Assembly (NCBI GenBank): GCA_038503035.1
Contig: JAVSML010000047.1
Location: forward strand, 448,972 to 512,971
Direction of reading: 5' to 3'
Length of the DNA stretch: 64,000 nucleotides
Origin: Crocodylus rhombifer
Taxonomy: Eukaryota; Chordata; Crocodylia; Crocodylidae
Made by a program: the position numbers and the translations under genes
Part shown: positions 22,894 through 35,280 of the stretch, in pieces
How the letters are laid out: every line of letters starts with the position of its first letter
Position numbering within the stretch: the first letter of the stretch is position 1
The notes under the pieces: model-generated
Told to the model about the DNA's origin: nothing
What the model saw: only the letters and a program-made list of their open reading frames with translations
Databases searched by the model: none

Positions 22894-23055
22894 TGAGCAT
22901 GGAGGTGGAGAGGAGGTGCCAAGAAGAAAAAAGGTCTCCTGCTGCTTGTATGGCGTGGTCTGCCTGCTCCAGGAAAAGGAAGCAGGAAGGATGGGGCACA
23001 GTTACCCCAACTGTGCTGGTCATTGCTCCCACACCACACTTTACAATGTCCTGGA
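22894..23055. repeat. 162-bp duplicated segment, copy A
   Basis: Matches 26128-26289 over 162 bases without gaps. I count 7 differences (about 96 percent), all of them transitions. Flanks are unrelated. Both copies are open on the plus strand (from ATGGAGGTGGAGAGG) and on the minus strand, but I recognise no product. Either a young repeat family or a segmental duplicate. Confidence 0.85.
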
Positions 23056-26000
23056 TCTGCCTCCAGCCACAGCTGCTGTTTCTGTGCAGCTCTAGAACCC
23101 AGACAGCGCAGTGAATGCTACTGCCAAACCCTCCTTTCCCCTATTATTATGCCACTGAATTCAGAATTACCCTTATATTTTTCTTAGGGCCATATCCCCA
23201 GCTGGGGGATTTATGCTGATGCTGGTTGCATATCTACCTCTACTGAAATTAGGGCTTTTACAGGAATATCTTTTATTCTTGTTTACAACTTCCTGACTCC
23301 CTCAGTTCTGAAGGAGGAGTATATTACAGAAAGCGCTGTTCTCATTCACCTTTTATTCTCAGAGGCAGAGTACTAATAATTTAGTATGTTTTTCCAATTT
23401 ATTGCAGCATGTAAGTAAATGCCAGTACGTGCTTCCTCTAGATTGCATTCAATTGAACAAAGTACAGTACTTAGGAGTCTTATAATGGACAGCTGCCAGA
23501 AAATGGACATTGATATCTGTCTGATGGGCTCTTTGCTGAAAATGGAGCTCTATCTAGATTTTTTTTACCTATCGTGTCACTCACTCCCCTCTCTTACACA
23601 ATGCAGACAGAATTCCTTGCTTTCAGAGACATAAGCATTTTAAGCTTAAAGAGGATTACTTTAAGATTAAATGCAATGATTCCTTGCTGCTATGTAGAAA
23701 ATAAATCTATAAAACCCATTATTTAAAAATGCTACCATTGCCTTACCTTTTCACTGCTGAAGGACTGTAATCTTAATGGTTTACACTGGCACAGCTCCCA
23801 TCCCTTCTCTTTTCTGTAGCTGCTGATATTTGAACTCCTATCACTATACACACTGTGAACACTCAGATGTTTTGCATCCATTGTAAGTACTAAGTATCCT
23901 GCCATTCTGGATTCATTTCTACACGTGGAAAAATAAACCATTTTCTTTTTTTAAGTATAAGCCTTTCTCTTATTAATAAGAACGGTGGTATTGGACTCTT
24001 CCACTTTCTGATTTAGAAAAATAATAATAAAAAAACACCAAATAAAACCAAAATCTCTGAAAGGATTTGTATGCATTAACTCTTACAGCTCTTGTTTTTT
24101 CACTTATTTGTCAGGACTCCTTGTTATACACTGTAAGTTATTTGCATAAAGCTTTCAAAACTGCACAATATTTTATTGATATTAGAACTTACTGGGTGAG
24201 ATCCTATTTCACCCCTTGGGTGTCTAAGTGTAATTTACTTCCATTCTGCTTGGGTCTTTTTGGAATATGGTTAATACAGAAAGAAAGTGGCTCCTCTGCC
24301 TCCTTGCCATGTTTTATGACTTAATGTTAAGTGTACAAGGAAGGTGAATTATGATAATAGATATGTTAATGGTTTTTCAGGACTCATGGTGGAATGGGCA
24401 CTTAGATAGGTAATGGGTTTGAATAGGATCCAGCCCACTGGATCTCTCTGCCTATGTACATATATAGATTTCAAAGATCAGACTACCTATAGATGACTCA
24501 GAATCCTGCTTTTGTCTGTATTTATTGTGGGTGTGTATGTGTGTTGCACATAGACATATACAGGTAGTCTGATCTTTGAGACATTGATTTTTGACTTTCC
24601 CATTCCCAGTGGTTCAACCCTGTGCAAACAGCCTGTAGAGCACGTGCCAGCTAGCCAGGTTGCAGGGCATGGACAGGTCTAAGAGTGGGGTCTAGCAGGG
24701 GTGGTGAGGGGAACAAGGTAGGAGGCCAGATTAGGCCCTCATGAGCTGAGGCCTCCTTCCTGGGACAGTAACTCCTGCAAAAGCACCTTTCCTCACTGTT
24801 CCCACCTACTCCAAGTAGCATGACCAGCACCCCCACACCCAAATTCCAATTATTTAAAACACGAGGCCTTCTTTAATTTAGTTCCTGTTTATTTCTTTTC
24901 AAACTCTTCTTTTTTTTAGCTTCTTTTTATTTTATCTTTCAGTGGTTGATTTCCTTCATTTCACTACCCATTCTCCATCCCCATTTCCTTTCAATTTCCA
25001 TTTCATTACCCATCCCCATCCCATTAACTCTTTGTCTCCCAGCTTCATGTTCCTGCCCCTCACCTGCAACCCATTTCTCACATACCCCCACCTATAGCAG
25101 AGATAGAAGCCTGTCCTGGCTCATCAGCTTTCTAGTGGCAACTTACATTTACAGTTCCTAGTCCAGCCCTTGCTTGTCAGACCTCTAGTGGCAAATCACA
25201 ACTGTGTAAGTGAAGGACAAAGAAGGATTTTAGCATTGTGTATCTGCTCCAAACTCAAGCTAGCAGTAACACCAATCAGCATTTGAGCAGCTCAAAATGC
25301 AATGTGTAACAAGGCTCTTAGAAAGATAATGATCTGTGAGAGGTAGCTTTGAATTACTTTAATTTTGTCTAGGGGTGCTGACCCAGAAACCTTCCCTGTG
25401 GTAGTCTTTCATAAAGCATGATACTCTGAAGAATGCTTCTTACATATGGCCTTCCTTATTGCCACTGACATTACATGAAGGGGTTCACATCTTAAGCCCC
25501 TGACATGAAAGCAGGAGAATACTGATTACTTGCTTACTGCAAGATGTCAATGGAAAGGTTGAAAAGATATTACATGTACTTTTCAGCAACTGCCTCTTCG
25601 GTGGGATAATGTAAGAAAATAAAATCTTTTGATTTATAAACTTGACTTTGATAGATCAAAACAGTAGCATGACTGTTTCATATGTTGTCATAAGTATATT
25701 CTATGGTGTGTTTGAATCAACTTATATATGTACATATCATCAGTGTATTATGAATTATCTAATTGCTTGTGATATTTCGATTGGAACTCAGGAGGTCTTG
25801 GTTCCAGGATCTGCCACGTATATGCTATATAATCTTTGGCTGAATAACTTATTTTTTCTCTTCTATCAAATAGGAATACTAATCCTTCTTCTAACTACCC
25901 AAGAGCATTGTAAGCACTGACTAATATGCTAATATATGTACAGTACTTTGAAGATTTATCTGAACTGCAGACAATGATAATACAGAAGAGGAGATTGCTG

Positions 26001-26127
26001 AGGGACTACATACAAGTGCTGTATGGGCCGTTGTAAACTCGTTATCTGTTCTTTGAATCACATGGAGGTTCAGATTGGCTCTTCTTACTCTGGAATAACT
26101 TTGAAACTGACTTTAGTGTAATTGTTT
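23056..26127. other. Spacer, no gene seen
   Basis: Mostly AT-rich, with a pyrimidine-rich stretch at 24940-25090 and an inverted repeat at 24471-24579. Frames of up to 92 codons without motifs. Nothing supported. Confidence 0.5.
24471..24579. repeat. Perfect 18-bp inverted repeat with 73-bp spacer
   Basis: tcaaagatcagactacct at 24471-24488 and its exact reverse complement aggtagtctgatctttga at 24562-24579. Flanking AT-rich bases (tatata/atatac) extend the pairing weakly. Could be the termini of a tiny element or a chance palindrome. Confidence 0.85.
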
Positions 26128-26289
26128 TGAGCATGGAGGTGGAGAGGGGGTGCCAAGAAGAAAAAAGGTCTCCTGCTGCTCGTATGGCGTGGTCTGCCTG
26201 CTCCAGGGAAAGGAAGCAGGAAGGATGGGGCACAGCTACCTCAGCTGTGCTGGTCACTGCTCCCACACCACACTTTACAATGTCCTGGA
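26128..26289. repeat. 162-bp duplicated segment, copy B
   Basis: Partner of 22894-23055, same orientation, 3.2 kb away. At 6 of the 7 differing positions this copy has G or C where copy A has A or T, including one CpG here (ctcgta) that is TpG in copy A (cttgta). That fits decay in copy A from a copy-B-like ancestor. Confidence 0.85.
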
Positions 26290-27223
26290 AAAGTAGAAAA
26301 GTAATGGATTTGAAGCATGGAACCAGAGCGGTCTTTTAGTGTCAGCAGCATTGTCTGAGTTTATGAATTGTTGTTGGATGCATGTTCATAGCTATTGTTG
26401 TGCATCAGTAGCCACTGAATTTGGATCACCTAGGGATGCTGATTATGGAATTTATGTTGCATGCACACTGGAATTCATGTTGCGCCAGCCATTAGGCATT
26501 TATGATGCATACATTGTGGAACTTAAGTTATGCATGGAATGTAGAATTTAAAATACAGTATTTGCTTTTCATACCTATACCAGCTCTGAGGATCCAAGTT
26601 TTCATTATAAGAGAAAAAGCTGCACTAAAATTTATAAAATATATTGAACCTCTGCATATGTTTTTGTATCATGTATGTTTTAAATAGACTGCAGAATATA
26701 TACTCTGCAGATATGTTATGAAAACTGTACTGTGTTGGGGAACATTAAGGGTACTTGTGTCTAACGTTTTCAACAATGGCATTTGGTGCTTATTAACACC
26801 GTAGAACTAATATTTTGCAGTCACTACTAAAACTGAACTGCATGTATACTATGGAATTTATTGTACTTTCCAGTTTTGCATGCGTTTCAGCACTTCTGTG
26901 TCAATGCACTGCCCTCAAGATGCCTATTCTGCGCAGTAATATAGCTGCAGCTAAATGTACACCATCCTCCATAGAGGGATTCTTCATGTATCACTGCACC
27001 TACAAAATGGGGAACTTGATAACTTACTGTAGAAGTATTGAGGGACGTCAAAATTCATTGAGTCTGGGATTATACTATCTGTTTTTGTTCTATTATAAAG
27101 GACTTTATTAAGCACAAAGACTCCTTCCTTGTTTGCTTTCTGAATGGTTCCTTACATTGATCTTGACTTTTACCGTTGTCACAAACCCTACAATCCTGTG
27201 CTGGAAGGAATTTTTTAGGAAAC
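26290..27223. other. AT-rich spacer, no gene seen
   Basis: Frames up to 98 codons on the plus strand (26815-27111), with no motif, no upstream promoter and AT-rich codon use. I do not call a gene. Confidence 0.5.
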
Positions 27224-27226
27224 TCA

Positions 27227-27512
27227 GGGCACATCTAAATGTGGTTATATGGTCTCAGTGTGGCCATATGATGCCTTTGTTACTGCACTGTCATTTAGTA
27301 CTTCCTTTTGGAAGTACTAAAAGACAGCGCAGTAACAGGTTGTACTGCACCATGCTGGCTGTGCATAGTTTTTTTTTTTTTGACTGCTACATTGCCATAG
27401 CAATACACTATAATGAGGGAGCGCATTGCTACATGTCATAGTTTTTGCCAACAGACATTAAGGTGCTGTAGCATGCCACTATGGCACCATAGCATCTTGT
27501 GTTGACATGCCC
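27227..27512. mobile_element. Miniature TIR element with 3-bp TSD
   Basis: The left end is GGGCACATCTAAATGTG; the complement of the right end is GGGCATGTCAACACAAG. Direct TCA triplets flank both ends (27224-27226 and 27513-27515). Length 286 bases. It contains an internal 'cagtcatttagtacttcc|ttttggaagtactaaa' palindrome near 27290-27325. A 3-base duplication would fit PIF/Harbinger-type insertion, although the usual target there is TWA. No coding capacity. Confidence 0.6.
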
Positions 27513-27515
27513 TCA

Positions 27516-30500
27516 GACTGGCATCAGAGGGTATGTCAACCTGTTCTTTTAATAGATTAAAATACTGCAAGCCAATCCAGAATGATACATTGTACCGATA
27601 AGAAGAGTGTTGCTTATATGGAAAGAGTGTGGAAAGAAAAGAGTTGCTTATATGGAATGTGTAGACAGGTGGATAGGAAAGTTTAGGCAGGTTTAGGTCA
27701 TCATGAATCCTCTATCCATTCCTATGCTGGTAAAAGTAGAGCTGTAGTTTTAAAACTGTTTCTATTCAGTTTAAAGTTACAGTGGCTTAGCTCCATGTTT
27801 ATTGGCATAAATGTGGATAGATGAAATGGCTATATTGGTTCAGTTAATGTGTCCTCTCAAGTTTTCTCCACTTTTTATGTCTCTCCACTGCCTTTATATA
27901 ACTCTAGATGACGGCAGGTCTTTACCACCGCTGCTGATAGATGTGAAGAATGATTTTCATTAGTGTTACTACAGGTGCTTAATAGTTTCAGTGAAAATTT
28001 GGGAAAGGAATGTGGCAAAGGTTTAGAAAGCAGAGCCACCCAAAGACTTGCAGATTAAGGTAAACTATTTAAAATATATTTAGCCAATGATTATGTAGGC
28101 TATAAAAAATATGTAGAGGGAAATGGCCATGAATCTAGTTAAGTCAGAGCCATACTATATATGCTGGAACTTGATACAGGAATTTCCCTGGCTCCCCAAT
28201 TCTCCTACAAATAAATCACTGGAGAGACTATCTTTTAACAGTAATTCATCTGTGAGAGACAGACACTTTCTGCTCCGAAAAGACGAATTAGTTCACTGCC
28301 TCTGGAAAGCTGATACTCTAAGGCTTTAGTTTAAGTTTTCTTAATGGGTTTTATACCTCTAGATAGCAGGCATTCTGCTCTATGACAACTCTACTTTTGA
28401 AACTCACTGAACACACCTAATAGAAACCGAGGTAAAGTGTAGTAATCATTAAATTGCAAAGCCAAAAGACAGCACCCTTGAGGTAAAATTCTCCAAATGA
28501 ACTGAAACTGTAGAACAGTTTGCAGGCTAAGGAAATTTGTCACATAACCACTAGGATTCTAGATTACTTTTGACTGACAGAAGACAAGATGAGAACAGTC
28601 TCTATCTATCAAATACAAGTGAAAGAAGAGGAATATCTGAACAGAGGAATGACATCTGTATATGATTTTATCAGTGGTATTAGAACTAATTGCTAATCAT
28701 TATAGTCTGAGCATTTCTGAGATGTATTAGATTCATCTATGTAAATATTTTCTATTGCTGAACTACAAAAAAGCCTATTAAAGTATCAGAAGCAGTTTTT
28801 GTGAATCAGAAAAAGTATGACTTATTGAAAGCTTTTTAAAATCTGGTATAATAGAACAATAAAGTTTTCTGTTGACTTGTCTGCTTGGCAAGTATATGTG
28901 AGTCTTATTGGGAGATGACAACAGATTCCTCTCAACTTGTGACAAGGGTAGCTGTTTTACCATCCCTTATTCTGAGACAGTCGTTAAAAAGGTTTTTGGG
29001 CATAAGATCTGAGTTCTTTACAGGGGAATCCTAGCAAGAGCCAAATAGAGAAAGACAGAGAGCTTCCACTGAGGTTAACATTTTTATTGTAGCCAAGTTA
29101 CTGCTTTACTTAGGTTTAGCTTTCAACTCTTGCTTGGAGGGAGGTGGGGACTCTCTCTATACACATAGTAATTTGTCAGTTGGTGCATTATCTTCTAATG
29201 TTTCTCCTTGATACAGCATGAAGAGCCTCATTCTCCTCCCATAGAAATTGGCATCAAAATGACCACAGATCCTGATGTGAATGGACTTTTCTTAGGTAGC
29301 TACTCCTTTAGAGACCCTGAGTATTTTACAACATTAAACTTTTATTTAACAAGTAGGTTTAGATTTTTAAATTATTATGTGGTGTTGGAAAGCAATAAAA
29401 GAAAGATGCCTGGAAAGCTTTGCTGTTAAAATAATCCCTCATGGAAGATTTTCTTTGACCATTACCAGATGCCATAGATCATTCTGATTGCAGACAAAAA
29501 CTTTGTCCCTGAGATACCAAGGTTGACAAATGGATGAATTGGTAAATGCTGTTTTCTTTGTTTAGTCAGTAATGTCATGTTGAGTATGATTGTTGTACAA
29601 AATAGTGAGCCAAGTCCTTAGCTGGCAGACATTAGCTCCATGACTTCAGTGAATTTAAACCAATTTATATCTGTTGACAACCAGACCCTGTGTTTCCAGA
29701 AAGCTGTCTACTGAAGACCACTACAGCATCTTTCCAGTAACCCTGAAGAACAACGTTATCTAGTTCAAGGAATCGGGTGTCTTCCAGATTGCCATTATAG
29801 AAAAAGCTTATATTTTGGTATGTGTTTTCTCTGTTTGAGACAACCCTTTAGAAAATGGGCCCTTTATCTCAAATTGAAGCTATCTTAGATGAAATCTCAA
29901 TACTTTACTTTTATATGCTCTACATGCTTTAATATGTTTCTGACTGAAATGGAATGAATCTTCTCACCAAAATAGCTTCTTTTTACTGCTGTTTCACTTC
30001 AAAAAGTCTTTTTCTGCAATATGTTTAATTTCCCAGTAGCAATTCAGCATTGGTTAATATACTATAAGCATACAACTTGTATTAAATCTGTGAAATGACT
30101 GCTCACCCAAAAATAATCTTGCTATAGAAACTCTCCTAAAATCTGTTAACATATTCTAATAAAAGAATGTAATGGATTTAGAAAAGTTTTTAAGAAATGC
30201 TATGGTACTGTAAAACACTTCACAGAATATATTTTATTACACATCCTTAGGTGATCATGCTATAAAAACAGTTCCTGCTTTACTTCAGTGATTATCAGAA
30301 ACGAATCACCTAGACTGAGGATCATGCTTTCCAAAAGTTGTACGTGAAGCATGTGTATATTTGATTACCCATCTGAACTGTCCACTGGGTGAGGAGGAAT
30401 AATCTGTCCCTCCTATATATATAGCAGTTCTATTCCTACAATATGCATTGCAGACCTGATGTACTACCATTGTATAAAGGAGCAAAGAGGAGGATTTTGC

Positions 30501-31600
30501 TATACAGAAGAAAGCCTATGTACCAGAAAGATGAGTTTCATTTGAGGTTACTGTTCTCAATAGTCAAGAAGGAAGATGTGTGGGACAAGAGAAAAAGGGA
30601 AGGGGAAAAATCTGTTTGATCCATAGCTATGTACATCTAATCACCATTATCTTCTGCTTTTGATGTCAAATATAAACTTCTTTCAGAGCATTTTCAAAAA
30701 GTAATATTTAAGCATTGACTTCAACTAAGTGCTGAAAATGCATAAGCTGCCCCTGAATTAGATTTTTGTGTTTGATTCTTATATTTGGCCATGTCTGCTT
30801 TTATTGCTTGTTCATAGTTGACTCTGCAATTTTGCATATGCAGGATAAAGAGGGATGAACTTAATATAGAAACCAAACCTAATATAATGATTATAATTAC
30901 TAATATAATGTAAACAATTAATGGCAGAGTTTGTTTGTATTTTACAATCCAAGTAAATATGTAAAATGTTTATGCACAACCATGTTTTCCATAATTGGAT
31001 AGGGAAAAGGCAGCCTGCAAATAGTGTTTGGGGTTAAAAGGTGCTGAATACCTTCCAAAGATCAAGTATGTTTTGATTTTATGTTAGCACATACCTGATT
31101 CTTGGACCCTTCCAAACAGAGAAGACCACTCCTTTACTGATAAGTTCACAGTGTAAGAACACAAGAGCAAAGGAAGAGTAAAAGTAAGGCATGTAATGCT
31201 AAGATAATTACCTTTCCACCAAGGTAGTGTGTGTGAGTATGACTTCTCACTTCACTACTTCTTATAATATTCTTCCATGGAGGTGTCCTATGGGGGCTGA
31301 ATAAATGGAAAACCATTTCTTGATTAAAAATCAGACTACATCTGAAGGCTTATTTTATCAAGTTCTGTAAGCTCAGGCATTAGCTTGTCCTGAGTAGTCT
31401 CTTCCTGTTCACTCACAAAACTACTGTTCACCTCATGTGGGTGTAAGCTACAAATCCATCTACAATGAAATATTCTGCTGGAGGGACTTAAGAGCACCAA
31501 CTGATTGCATAAAGAAAGAGACATGGTGGAAGTAGGTGTGATGGCAGTTTAGCCATTGGTTTAAAGGGTACATGTGAAGTTTCAACTGATATACTTGTAG
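27516..31600. other. AT-rich spacer, no gene seen
   Basis: About 4 kb without recognisable coding sequence or transposon. Frames do not exceed 73 codons. 29640-29670 carries a 'tgacttcagtgaatttaaacc'-type ancient repeat fragment. Conserved non-coding elements cannot be excluded by eye. Confidence 0.5.
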
Positions 31601-31639
31601 TCCAGGTGTACTCAGGTATATAGTCCCCTTCTCCAATTG

Positions 31640-33015
31640 AAGGGAATTGTTAGCTGGCAGGCATGCTGTGGGGGAACTGCAGAGTACTCAGTTTCCCTCT
31701 GTCCCTGTAGAACCAGGCCAAGATAGATGGTCGGGACTTAACTATATACAAATTTATTTAGATTAATTTATCACAAGGAAAAGAAACATGAATATAAACA
31801 TATGTGCAATATATATATATATGATATCCAAACAAATAACACAGCATTTACCTAGAGGGTATTGTATCTATAACCTTATACCAGTGCTCCAGATACAGGT
31901 GAGTCACAGGTAAGTATCTGATCTAAAACCAGATAAACCCAAAATAAACATAGATAACCAACAGATAAACGATAAGTATAGGTGAACAATAAATAAGCCA
32001 CAGATAAATAATAGGAAAAGAGAGTCCCTAGGCAAAGTTATAAATTTAAGACTCTACTCATCTACTAATTTACAAACATGAGAGTTCACAAAATATAAGG
32101 CATGACATCACACCACTTATAGTGCAAGAACCTCAAAGATAAACTTAATCCCACGGGGAAACCCCAATGCCCTTGGGCCTTTTCCCAAAACTTTCAAGGA
32201 AGCCAGGAACCTCAGTGGAACCCTCCCAGTGGGATCTCTGCTTCCAGGAGCCTGGAAGTCCCAGGCCTGGAGGGTGACCCTCGTCCTCTACGCCAAGCTG
32301 CTCTCTCACTTGTGGTGGCCTTCAGGGGTTCCTGTTCCCTGGAAGGGGGCTGTGCTATGCAGGGCTTCTGGCTTGGCCCTATCCACTGGCTTAGTAGCCT
32401 GATCCCTGTCTGGTTCCCTGGACTCAACCTTTTGCTGTGGGTTGGAGGCCTGGGCCACCTCATGTAGCACCAGGCTCAGTCCACTCCTGGACCCCCCGTG
32501 CAGCGTTTCCTGCACCAGGCTCCCAGCCTCGTGCTGGGGGTTGGGGACCTGAGCTGCCCAAATGCTCCAAAGATTCTGTTCTGTGTATCAGCCTGTGTAC
32601 CACATCTCTGGCTGCATGCCCGAGGTTGCAGACCCAAGCCACCTCATGTAGCTCCCAAGGGTCTGTACACCGTGCACCATGCTGCACACTGAGAACCTAG
32701 CTGCTGGAGCCATCCACCATTCCCCGCTGATGGAAGTCTTCAGGGGCACTTCTGGGCCACTGCTTCACCCTGCTGAGCAGCTCTCCTCAGCTCTCCCAAG
32801 CCCCTGTTTTGTCCATCCCGGACACGTCTCCCTCGTGCTTGCCACACAGCTCCTTTTATACTCTTCTGGGGTCTGCCTACAGTCAGGTCCGGAGGGAGCT
32901 CCTCTCCCTCTCCCCTCACGAAAGGGTGAGGCTTCACTCCTCTTGTTGCTTCCTGATTGGTGGATGGGCTCCACCAATCAAAACAACAGAATCTCAAGCC
33001 TGGGACTCAATGCAA
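31640..33015 (-). repeat. Long repeat block, possible solo LTR on the minus strand
   Basis: An AT-rich left half (31740-32110) has repeated 'agataaac/ataaata' words and a (TA)n tract at 31808-31822; the right half (32190-33000) is GC-rich. Read on the minus strand, two CCAAT boxes in opposite orientation (32954-32980) are followed about 95 bases later by GTATAAAAGG (32852-32861), and near the far end by 'ctaaataaatttg' (about 31755), a possible AATAAA signal. That order (CCAAT, TATA, AATAAA) is what an LTR would show. I found no primer-binding site, no gag or pol and no clear TG...CA ends, so LTR identity is only a suggestion. Confidence 0.35.
32852..32980 (-). promoter_or_regulatory. CCAAT-CCAAT-TATA promoter-like module
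   Basis: tgattggtgga (32954-32964) and tccaccaatca (32970-32980) are perfect 11-base inverted arms around 5 bases, giving a CCAAT box on each strand. GTATAAAAGG lies on the minus strand at 32852-32861. Spacing fits a polymerase II core promoter firing leftward, with a start expected near 32825. No downstream gene is recognised. Confidence 0.4.
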
Positions 33016-34434
33016 GCTCTGAAAGGTAAGCATGCTACATAGTAAAATTTACATTTATTGTCATTTGAGTCTAGAGGTTTTTTATTGATTTGCTTTCTGC
33101 TGGATTAGAAAACATTTTGATCTCCAGATATAGTTCAATTAAAGGTAGAAAAAAATTAGCTACCAGAAATTGCAACCAGCCCTTTCTAAATACACAAAAC
33201 CAGAAATGAACAAATTAAGGAAGCAAATAGAAATTCTATTGTAGAGTAATATAGAATGTTGTAAATCATTCCAGACAACAACATTATAATGGAAAAAGCT
33301 TATCCTTATCCGATCAACTAATGCATACTTATTCATATAACAAATAATGTTTGGAGAGACTCAAATTTGATTTATAGCTTGCAGTTCAAGTGATTATGAA
33401 AAGGCTGGCAAATTTGCTTCTATAAAAATATTTTGATTTCATAGATTTTCATCATAGGCATGAAAAACAGAAAGAGATTTTTATCTTATTGATATGATAA
33501 ACAAACAATGAGGCATACAATGAGGCATTTTTAAAATCCATTTTACATTGTTCATGTTAATTCTCTGAGAAGAATAGGTATTTCAGAAATACAGCAATCT
33601 GTATTCATAGGATAAGTTAACATTGAAGTTTGTCTGTGTTGCTAGGAATTTTGAGGAAAAACATATTTTAGGGGAAATTTCACTATGGTTTCAGTCTATA
33701 ATTAGTTTAATGATTATTAGTATTTGGGGGAGAGGGGACTTTGAATTTTGCATGAGCATGCGCTCAATTTCCTGGGAAGATTTTAAGAAAGGAGGCTGGC
33801 AAAAAACTGAAATTAGAAGCCACAATCCCAACTTTGTTTTTTAGAGGAACATTTTGATAAAAATATATCATTTGGAAAAAAAAAAAATCTGGGAGTAATG
33901 GATGCTTACAATGATTTTTAATGTTTTCTTCCTCTTTCATGCCTAAATGAAAATTTACCTAAAAAAAAAAAAGTGCCACTATTGTCAGTTTCTGATATTG
34001 ATTTTTTTGGTTTAATTAGTAGTATTTGTCATTAAAATTGGTTACTAAGAAAACGTATGACCCCACTGACTCTGGTTTTCCTATTTTTATTTCTTAGTAA
34101 AAAAAAAAAACAGCTTTAATTGCCAGATATTTATGAAGATAGTGCCCAAAGTACATTATGCTGGTAGTTGATTATATTCTGAAGAAACCCCAAAATGATT
34201 GCATAGCCTTGTCAAAAGAAAAACAAACATTTATTCCATCTCCATGCTTTTTCAGCTTTTGTGTTGGAATTTCCTTTACTTTCCAATTGTCACAGAGTTA
34301 ATTGACTTTCATAAGTAATACTTGCATTCTTTTACTGTCCCTTCTCTTAGTTTAATTAATCTTCATGTCAATACTTTCTGCTTTCAAAATTTTTAATGAA
34401 ATCTAAATTATGCAAGTCATATGGTGTTAGAGTC
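33016..34434. other. AT-rich spacer, no gene seen
   Basis: Several A-runs (33878, 33960, 34100). Frames do not exceed 73 codons. Nothing supported. Confidence 0.5.
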
Positions 34435-34578
34435 ATGTTGCAGCCATGATGGCCTAGGAATTATGCAAGAGGCAAGGATCTTTTGAGGGATAACTTTTAT
34501 TGTACCAGTTGCACAATTCAGCTGAAGTTAGACAAGCTTTCAAAAGCAAAGCATTCTTCATCAGGTCTGAGTAAAGAA
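34435..34578 (-). mobile_element. Retroelement 3' tail (same family as 2641-2757)
   Basis: On the minus strand the order is 'gacctgatgaagaatgc', 'gaaagcttgtctaac', 'actggtacaataaaagttat', 'ccttgcc', 'ctaggccatcatggctgcaacatgac'. This is the common reptile tail (cctgatgaagaa..., cgaaagcttgtc, ttggtccaataaaagatat, ...ccaacatggctacaac). Only the 3' end is present. Confidence 0.6.
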
Positions 34579-34579
34579 G

Positions 34580-35280
34580 CAAGCATAGCAATTATTAAGA
34601 ACAGTGGGTAGAGATGTGAAATTGGAGCGGGGAGAAATTCCCAGGGGGTTGACTGCTACCATGCCACACCTTCCGATTTGGACTTGAACTGTAAAGAAAT
34701 AACTAAATAAATAAAACAAAAAAGCAAAAAGCTCCAACAAACTTCAGATCAATGGTGGAGACCATAGGCAGCATTGTTAGTATAGGGAGATCTCATCTTG
34801 CAAATACATTCTCAATGGGATTATTGACAGTTATATGATGACAGGCAAGATTGCCAGAAGAAGGTAGTCAGACATTTTCAGACAGTACAGATAGGGCATC
34901 CAAGACTGATAAGGCAGTTTTGAAAATTTTGGTCACGATCTGTTAATGAGCATGTATGAGTACCAGCATGTGTTTGGGATATGTAAAAATAATTTGGCTA
35001 TTTCAGGTAGAATAAGGGATCAAGGAATTACCAAACATATGAGGAAAAAGGAGTTTTTGCAGTTGATTAATATTCAGTATGAAAATATACATATTAGCAT
35101 CCATACTTTTTTCTTCTTCGCTATACATTTGTGACTCTTGTGAAAAATAAGTCTTGCCACTGTTTTTTCTGTTCTCCACTTTCCCTTGGCAATAATATTT
35201 ACAAAGTTATGGAGCATGGGTGAGGACTGGAAAAAGGCTTTCCTTTTTCAAAAAGGCAAAAGGGAGATGGTAATACTCAC
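34580..35280. other. AT-rich spacer, no gene seen
   Basis: No frame longer than 62 codons. Nothing recognised. Confidence 0.5.

Noticed and set aside
26815..27441. 98- and 102-codon plus frames as small genes
   Set aside because: Composition like AT-rich spacer; the second lies largely inside a miniature element.
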